Shown here in pieces: positions 57,275-64,000 of a stretch of 64,000 nucleotides of DNA. Within the stretch, counting starts at the first letter, position 1. The number at the start of each line of letters is the position of its first letter. Below the pieces are notes generated by a model. That model was not told the DNA's origin and ran no database searches. It saw only the letters and a program-made list of their open reading frames with translations. Where the stretch lies: assembly GCF_029873635.1 (NCBI RefSeq), contig NC_080423.1:107803988-107867987 (forward strand). The letters run 5' to 3'. A program made the position numbers and the translations under genes. This stretch comes from Malania oleifera (taxonomy: Eukaryota; Streptophyta; Magnoliopsida; Santalales; Ximeniaceae).

Positions 57275-58610
57275 TCAGACTCTCAGAATCCTACATCTGA
57301 AAAGCCCTCGAGATCCTACACTCAAGCAATTAGCAAACTCTCAGAATCCTGCATCTGAGAAGTCCTCGAGATCCTACACTCGAGCAATCAACAGACTCTT
57401 AGAATCCTACATCTAAAAAGTCCTCGAGATCCTACACTCGAGTAGTTAGCAAACTCTCAGAATCCTACATCTGAGAAGTCCTCGAGATCTCACACTCGAG
57501 CAATTAGCAAACTCTCATAATCCTACATCTGAGAAGTCCTCGAGATCCTACACTTTAGCGATCCATAAACTCTCAGAATCCTACATCTGAGAAGTCCTCG
57601 AGATCCTACACTCGAGCAATTAGCAAACTCTTAGAATCCTACATTTAAGAAGTCCTCTAGATCCTACACTCGAGCAGTTAGCAAACTCTCAGAATCCTAT
57701 ATCTGAGAAGTCCTCGAGATCCTACACTCGAGCAATTAGCAAACTCTCAGAATCCTACATCTGAGAAGTCCTCGAGATCCTACACTCGAGCGATCGACAA
57801 ACTCTCAAAATCCTACATCTAAGAAGTCCTCGAGATCCTACACTCGAGCAATTAGCAAACTCTCAGAATCCAACATTTGAGAAGTCCTCGAGATCCTACA
57901 CTCGAGCAATCAGAAAACTCTCAGAATCCTACATCTGAGAAGTCCTCGAGATCCTACACTCGAGCAATTAGCAGACTCTCAAAATCCCACATCTAAGAAG
58001 TCCTCGAGATCCTACACTCGAGCAATTAGCAGTCTCTCAGAATTCTACATCTGAGAAGTCCTTGAGATCCTACACTCGAGCAATTAGCAGACTCTTGGAA
58101 TCCTACATCTGAGAAGTCTTCGAGATCCTACACTCGAGCATTCAACAGACTCTCAAAATCCTACATCTGAAAAGTCCTCGAGATCCTACACTCAAGCAAT
58201 TAGCAAACTCTCAGAATCCTACATCTGAGAAGTCCTCGAGATCCTATACTCGAGCAATTAGCAGACTCTTGGAATCCTACATCTGAGAAGTCCTCGAGAT
58301 CCTACACTCGAGCAATCAACAAAGTCTCATAATCCTACATCTGGGCAGTCCTTGAGATCCTACACTCGAGCAATCGACAGAATCTCAAAATCCTACATTT
58401 GAGAAGTCATCAGGGTTCCTATACCTGAGCAGTCATCAAACTCTCAGAATCCTACATCTGAGCAGTCTTTGAGATCCTACACTCGAGCAATCGGCAGAAT
58501 CTCAGAATCCTACATCTGAGAAGTCCTCGAGGTCCTACACTCGAGCAGTCATCATACTCTCAGAATCCTACATCCGAGAAGTCCTTAGGGTTCCTATACC
58601 CGGTGCGAGT
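57275..58610 (+). repeat. 58 bp tandem array, each unit two hairpins (~22 units)
   Basis: Same unit as 16083-17110. Individual paired changes include CTCAAA/TTTGAG at 58384-58403 and CTTAGA/TTTAAG (one G-T pair) at 57630-57649. Other units keep only the common arms CTCAGA/TCTGAG and CTCGAG/CTCGAG. It ends in scattered 45 bp-like and 60 bp-like pieces (58590-58800). Confidence 0.9.
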
Positions 58611-58941
58611 CACCCTCCATAAACTATAGATCGGGATCATACACCTGATTGATCATCTCCAGCGAAGTAACCCTACACCTGAATAATCGGGATCTTACAC
58701 CCGATTGATCATTCTCCAATGTAGTAACCATTTTTCAAAGACTCAAGATTTTACACCTGAATACTTAGAATCTTACACTTAAGTGATCATCCCTAGTTGG
58801 CAGAAATAAACAACTCTTGATTAACCTGAAAAGTCATTGGGAGTTGAATGGTTTGGCTAAAATAGGTGTCTTTTATCTTTGTAGGCTTGTTGCTACTAAA
58901 AAACATAGGAGAGTTCCTACCATTATATTAAAACAACCAAG

Positions 58942-58959
58942 CCTACAAAGAGTGGCAGC
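58942..58959 (+). promoter_or_regulatory. polypurine tract of non-autonomous element
   Basis: CCTACAAAGAGTGGCAGC directly before the 3' LTR start at 58960. Confidence 0.7.
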
Positions 58960-59061
58960 TGTAGACACCCTATTTTTGCCCTAGCCAAATAGAACAAGGG
59001 GTCCCCTCTTATTATTTTCATTATTATTATTATTATTACTTTACTATTATTATTTTTGATA

Positions 59062-59098
<37 letters not shown>

Positions 59099-59164
59099 TT
59101 CCTATATTATGATTAGTACTATCATTATTACTATTTATTATTACTATTATTATTATTATTATTA

Positions 59165-59217
<53 letters not shown>

Positions 59218-59305
59218 CATTATTATTTTTAGTATCTTTATTATCATCATCATCATTATTATTATTATTATTATTATTATTGTTTACTATTATTATTGTA
59301 AGTAA

Positions 59306-59357
<52 letters not shown>

Positions 59358-60178
59358 TTACTTTTATTATTATCTTACTATTATTATAATTATTATTATT
59401 ATAAAAAGAAGAAAAAATAAAAAAAAAAAAAAGGAAAGATTTTTAGGGTTTTGGGGGGAGAGAGCCTATTTATAGGCTCATTCTCACAAGCCAAGAGGGG
59501 GTGCAGCGCACAGCACAAGGCCATTTTTTCTGCTCCGGCTTCTTCTTCTTCTTCTTCTTCTTCTTCTTCTTCTTCTTCTTCAGCCTTCTGCAAAACTAGC
59601 AACAGCCACCGAACCTACTATCATTCTCTCGGCCTCCCACTCCCTAAGCCTTCCTCTTCCCTCGGCATTGCCATAGCCTCCCGCAACCCGCCATCACCCT
59701 CCATCCTCTGCAGCGAACCCCACAGCTGCGACCACCACCGACCAAAACTCCACGGCGAACCACAGCAGCAGCCACCGCCACGAACCCCAGCCCCCTGCCG
59801 AGACCATTCTCGGCTCTCTGCCACTGCAACTCCGGTGAACCACCCACGTAACATCGTCAACCTCCCAGCCTCCATACTCGATGAACTAGCAGATCCGACC
59901 GTTCACCAGACAGTCCAGGCATCGCCGTCGCCATCGCCCCATCTCCTCTATCATCATACCAGCCCCGCCGTCGCCGTTGAGCACTCATGGCTCTGTATCT
60001 CCAACAGCAGCAGTAAGACCATCCTCGGCTCTCTGCCGCTGCAACTCCAGCGAACCACCCATGTATCAACGCCAACCTCACGGCCAGCCTTTCCACCCTC
60101 ATCTCGGGCTACTGTGCTCGACGCTCCTCCAACTCCGGCAGCAACCTCTGAGGTGAACTTCCTGACTCTACACACACA
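58960..60178 (+). mobile_element. 3' LTR, 5' part (interrupted by copia element)
   Basis: Begins TGTAGACACCC, parallels 48902-50050 including the palindromic TATA box (59462-59479) and the GC leader, and stops at '...ctctacacacaca' where the copia LTR begins. The rest should lie beyond the right window edge. Confidence 0.85.
59462..59479. promoter_or_regulatory. palindromic TATA box of 3' LTR
   Basis: GAGCCTATTTATAGGCTC, identical to 49336-49353. Confidence 0.6.
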
Positions 60179-60548
60179 TGTTGAAGATTAAACTTGAGAA
60201 TAGTGGGACGGTGGCAGCAAAAATTTGACTGCAGAAGCTTCATCAACCGGCAGCCCACCTCCATTGAAGTTAAGCAAGATTTGGCCACCAACCTTACCAA
60301 ACCAGCCACAATCGTTGAAGTTTAAATTCCCACCATTGTTGATTATTTGGTTTCTGTAATTGCTATAAATAGGTGAGTATGTGTGCATTGTAAGTGTGGT
60401 GTGTTGAGAGTGTAAAGCCAGTGAGAGAGAAAGAGAGAGAGAGTTGCTTCCTCTGTGTATTGTTTCTGATTGAAATATATTGTTCTTGAATTTATCCTCA
60501 TTGAGTTTCAGTCACAACCAGTGACTGAGTGTTCCTCTCCACCCATCA
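60179..60548 (+). repeat. copia 5' LTR
   Basis: Starts TGTTGAAGATTAAAC and ends CACCCATCA, immediately before the primer site. It contains a CTATAAATAG box at about 60362-60371 and a GA-rich leader ('gagagagaaagagagagaga', 60421-60441). Confidence 0.88.
60363..60370 (+). promoter_or_regulatory. TATA box of copia LTR
   Basis: TATAAATA in 'gctataaataggtgag', midway through the 370 bp LTR, the usual place for the U3/R boundary. Confidence 0.6.
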
Positions 60549-60549
60549 G

Positions 60550-60561
60550 TGGTATCAGAGC
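60550..60561 (+). promoter_or_regulatory. copia primer-binding site
   Basis: TGGTATCAGAGC, the standard plant copia site complementary to the initiator methionine tRNA, one base after the LTR end. Confidence 0.92.
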
Positions 60562-61191
60562 ATCTAGGTACGCCGGAATTCGCTAAACAGAGGCGAACAG
60601 AGGAGAAATCCGATTTTCTCCCAGTTTTGAAGTTGCTCAAAATTCAAATTGAGCCTATCATTTTGAAATTCCATCCAAGACAATTCCAACGGTGAAAACC
60701 ACGTCTCAAACGGACACCGGAGGACACTACACGCTCTCCCACGCGCCTCCCACGAAGACAGCGCTCTTCCCACGTGCTGCACGCGCCGACGAAGACTCCG
60801 GCAGACGGCGACACGCGCCTCACGCTCCCGCACGCGTCTTCTTCGCTCGATTGGCGAGATCCGACCCGGACAGCGACCCGCAACCCGGCCAGCGACCAGC
60901 AACCCGGATCCGTGCCCGAGACTTGACCCGCATCCGACCCTCCTCCAGAGCGGACACGCGGCACTCACACAGAACGCCACGTGGCGTAACGGAAAAATTA
61001 ACGCCGTTAAGTTAAACCGGTTAGTTTAAAAATTCACTAGAATTTTCCTATAGCCGGTTCGGTGATTTTTAGACCGGTTCTTTGCAAACCAAAACCGGTT
61101 CCTAAGGTTTTTCAATCTTCTGAATTTATTGGTGTCATTAGATTTACCAAAATCAGCCCCCATTTCTCTGTTTTTTTATATATTAAATTCG
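60562..61191 (+). other. copia 5' leader, GC-rich
   Basis: 60690-61000 is CpG- and C-rich and open in several frames on both strands (107 plus, 138 and 106 minus), with no recognisable domain. It is followed by repeated ACCGGTT words (61015-61100). Probably untranslated leader; the GC-rich piece could be captured host sequence. Confidence 0.5.
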
Positions 61192-64000
61192 ATGGCTAAC
61201 GGTACTATCCAATCGGTCATTCCAAAATTGACCCGAGAGAATTATGACAACTAGTCGATTCAAATGAGAGCCCTTTTAGGTTCTCAGGATGTCATGGACA
61301 TCGTTGAAGATGGGTACAGAGAAAGCCCATCAAAAGAAGTCGAAGCAGCTATGCCCGAAGCTCAAAGAACGACCTTGCGAGCCAATCGAAAGAAAGATTG
61401 CAAGGCAAAATCCATAATCTACCAAGGCCTTGATGAGGCCACGTTTGAAATCATCGCCTCCGCAAAGACATCTAAAGAAGTTTGGGACTCTCTCCATCGA
61501 ACACACAAAGGTGCAGATAAAGTAAAAAAGATTCGTCTTCAGACATTGCGAGTTGAGTTCGAATCTCTCAAAATGAAGTCTACTGAATCCATTACAGACT
61601 ACTATACACGAGTAATGGTAGTATCAAATCAATTAAGAAGAAATGGAGAAATTCTCAATGACGAGAGAATTTGTGAAAAAATTTTGCGATCTTTAGATCC
61701 AAAATATGATTATATAGCTGTGACCCTAGAAGAAACAAAAGACTTGGAAACAATGTCTATAGAAGAACTTGTGGGCTCACTCCAAGCCCATGAGCAAAAA
61801 GTCAATAGAAGAAGTGATGATAAAGCACTGGAGCAAGCTCTCCAAACGAAGTTGTCCCTCACTACAGATAGATACGACAAAGGGGGGACGTCACAACAAG
61901 GAAGAGGACGAGACCGAGGATCTCGTGGAAGAAATTCTGGAAATTTTAACTCCAGAGAAGGTGGCAGAGGCAGAAGAGGTCCCACTAGAGGAGGACCAAA
62001 TCAACAGAGCTATGTCCCACAAGGCAGAGGACAAGGAAGAAGAGGAGGATATAATAATCGCTCGAATGTAGAAAAAAGAAACATTCAATGCTACAATTGT
62101 CACAAGTATGGACACTATAGCAATGAATGTTGGGGGCGACAACAAGAAAAGGTTAGCGAGGAGGTCAACCTTGCCGAAACTGATCATGCAGATGGAGAGT
62201 CGTTGATGCTGATGGCACACAATGCAACTTCTCAGGACCAGAGTGTTTGGTACCTTGATTCTGGAGCCAGCAACCATATGACTGGCAGAAAGAACCTATT
62301 CTTTGAACTTGATGAGAAAATTCAGGGGGAGATATCTTTCGACGATAATTCTAAAATCCCAGTCCAAGGGAGAGGAGATGTTTTGATCAAACAAAAGTCT
62401 GGAAATCATGCTTACATCTCCAACGTCTACTATGTGCCAGCCATGAAGACTAATATACTTAGTCTCGGACAGCTCGTGGAGAGAGGCTATCGAATTAGCC
62501 TCAGTGATAAGCAGATGGTGATAATAGATGCTCGAGGAAAGCTTGTTACTCGAGTTCAAATGGCAAAGAATTGAATGTTTCCGCTTGCCATTCAACATGA
62601 TACGCCAAGGTGTTTGAGCGCTATCATCAAAGACAAAGACTGGCTATGGCATCTAAGGTATGGGCATCTAAACTTTGAAAGTTTGAAGCAATTAGGAAGC
62701 AAGAAGATGGTGAAGGGCTTACCCAATATTCATCATCCAAATGTGATATGTGAAAGCTGTATTTTGAGCAAGCAACATAGAAACAGCTTTGGAAAGCAAA
62801 CCGACTGGAGATCAACCATGCCGCTCCAGCTAATACACACAGATGTGTGTGGTCCATTAAGACCATTTTCGAATGGACAGAATCGATACTTCCTCACCTT
62901 CATCGACGATTACAGCAGGAAGACCTGGGTCTACTTCTTGAAAAGGAAGTCAGAGGTATTCGATAAGTTCAAAGAGTTCAAAACTCTTGTGGAGAAACAA
63001 AGTGGCTTCCGCATCAAGTCACTCCGGTCAGACCAAGGAGGAGAGTACAAAGACGAAGCTTTCCTGGAATTCCTTAGACAACAAGGAATTCAGAAACAGT
63101 TCACACCATCATACACTCCCCAGTTGAATGGTGTAACCGAAAGAAAGAACCGCACAATCCTTAACATGGCTAGAAGCATGTTAAAGGATAAGAATGTGCC
63201 CAAGAGTTTTTGGGCAGAAGCAGTGTTATGTGCAGTCTATCTGCTAAATAGGTGTCCGACGAAGAGTCTTGACACAAAGACACCATATGAAGCCTGGAGT
63301 ACTCACAAGCCCAGTGTGAGTCATCTGAGGGTGTTTGGCTCCATAGCCTACGCCAAGATCCCAGAAGTAAGAAGGACAAAGCTGGATGATAAAGGAGAGA
63401 AGTGTATCCTTGTAGGATACGGCGATAGCACCATGGGATATCGACTCTACAATCCCATCAACAAGAAAGTCTTTCATAGCCGGGATGTCATCTTTGAAGA
63501 AAATGAATCCTGAAAATGGGACCAGGCTGAATGTTCCAAAGATGCGGAATTGACACTTGAAGGAGAAGAACCTACACAGACAAGAGAAGTGGCTATCGAG
63601 CCACAAATTCCTGAGCTGCAGACACCTCCACATGGTTCACCACAGACAAATGAAGCTCCATCACCAATAGAGCGTGAAATCTCAGACATGAGACCTAGAG
63701 GAGCTCGAAATCTAGCCGATCTGTATGAAAATACAGAACCAATGGAAGAATATATTGCTCTAAACTGCCTGTTGCTAACTAGCGACCCAATTAGCTTTGA
63801 GAAAGCTAATGAAGAAAACAAATGGAGAAAAATGATGGATGAGAAGATTCAATCCATCAAGAAGAACAAGACTTGGGAGTTGACAAATCTCCCGAAGAGC
63901 CGCAAAACTATTGGTGTAAAATGGGTCTACAAGACCAAGAAGAACACTCAAAGAGAAGTCCAGAGATACAAAGCAAAACATGTCGTCAAGGGTTACAGGA
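61192..64000 (+). pseudogene. copia gag-pol polyprotein with three in-frame stops (partial)
   Basis: A single frame runs from ATG at 61192 to the window edge without any frameshift, but is interrupted by TAG at 61252-61254, TGA at 62572-62574 and TGA at 63511-63513. Domains in order: gag (UBN2-like) from 61192; basic RG-rich stretch; zinc knuckle CYNCHKYGHYSNEC (62089-62130); protease with DSGA (62257-62268); GAG-pre-integrase HHCC region (about 62640-62790); integrase core with D at 62842, D at 63031 and E at 63139 (D-D-35-E spacing); and the beginning of RT (KWVYKTK near 63920). Gag packages the RNA; pol products process, copy and integrate it. With three stops this copy should not make a full polyprotein. 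The reading frame is otherwise well preserved, implying recent decay. Confidence 0.93.

Larger units (their letters stand above)
60179..64000 (+). mobile_element. Ty1/copia retrotransposon, truncated by window end
   Basis: A 370 bp 5' LTR (60179-60548), a methionyl-initiator-tRNA-type primer site, a 630 bp leader and a gag-protease-integrase-RT reading frame in canonical copia order (integrase before RT). The element is inserted in the 3' LTR of the preceding Tat/Ogre-like element, so it is younger than that insertion. The 3' LTR and target duplication lie outside the window. Confidence 0.93.

Noticed and set aside
60564..61015. 138-, 106- and 107-residue frames in the copia leader as genes
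   Set aside because: Overlapping frames on both strands in CpG-rich DNA; no start context or domain. Left as leader.

Overview
This window is nuclear DNA of a flowering plant, probably a eudicot, from a repeat-rich (heterochromatin-like) region. The evidence is nested Ty3/gypsy (Tat/Ogre-type) and Ty1/copia LTR retrotransposons with plant-type primer-binding sites, a plant LINE RNase H remnant, and one host gene with a GT-AG intron. Almost every open frame is repeat-derived. The only convincing host gene is a two-exon gene on the minus strand (39108-39948) encoding a 209-residue protein that resembles the plant 23 kDa jasmonate-induced protein family.

Layout. 1-970: AT-rich LTR-like remnant. 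971-36219: a nested pile of one Tat/Ogre-like family whose LTRs start TGTAGACACC and end GTCGCGACA. An internal 3' region (971-5167) runs into an LTR (5168-5771 plus 9244-12194) that is split by a solo LTR (5772-9238, target duplication ATTAT). A broken gag fragment (12195-13249) and a second internal 3' region (13369-18164) follow. The next LTR (18165-21000 plus 35747-36219) is split by a 14.7 kb rearranged element (21001-35741, target duplication TATGT). That element contains two near-identical arms of about 3.3 kb in opposite orientation. 36220-38230: DNA-transposon-like sequence with a LINE fragment. 38230-42890: low-repeat island with the jasmonate-induced-protein-like gene. 42900-48700: one insertion flanked by GCCTT whose two ends are inverted copies of the same LTR terminus; it is itself split by a solo LTR (44518-46853, target duplication TTAAA). 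48902 to beyond 60178: a non-autonomous Tat/Ogre-like element (5' LTR 48902-51500, tRNA-Arg-type primer site, 7.4 kb internal region without gag-pol, start of 3' LTR at 58960). Its 3' LTR is broken by a Ty1/copia element (60179 to the window end) carrying three in-frame stops.

The most distinctive signals are these. (1) All copies of the Tat/Ogre-like family carry 3' tandem arrays of 24, 44/45, 58 or about 60 bp units. Most are built on one short hairpin whose loop (TCCTAC/ATCCTACA) stays constant while the two stem arms change together. (2) A roughly 54 bp inverted repeat encloses the LTR end and primer-binding site; its arms coincide with a breakpoint of the rearranged element. (3) Two insertions with proper 5 bp target duplications contain fold-back structures, as if aberrant reverse transcripts had been integrated. 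(4) LTR promoters lie in palindromes or downstream of GTCGAC palindrome arrays. All comparisons were made by eye; no database search or alignment was run.
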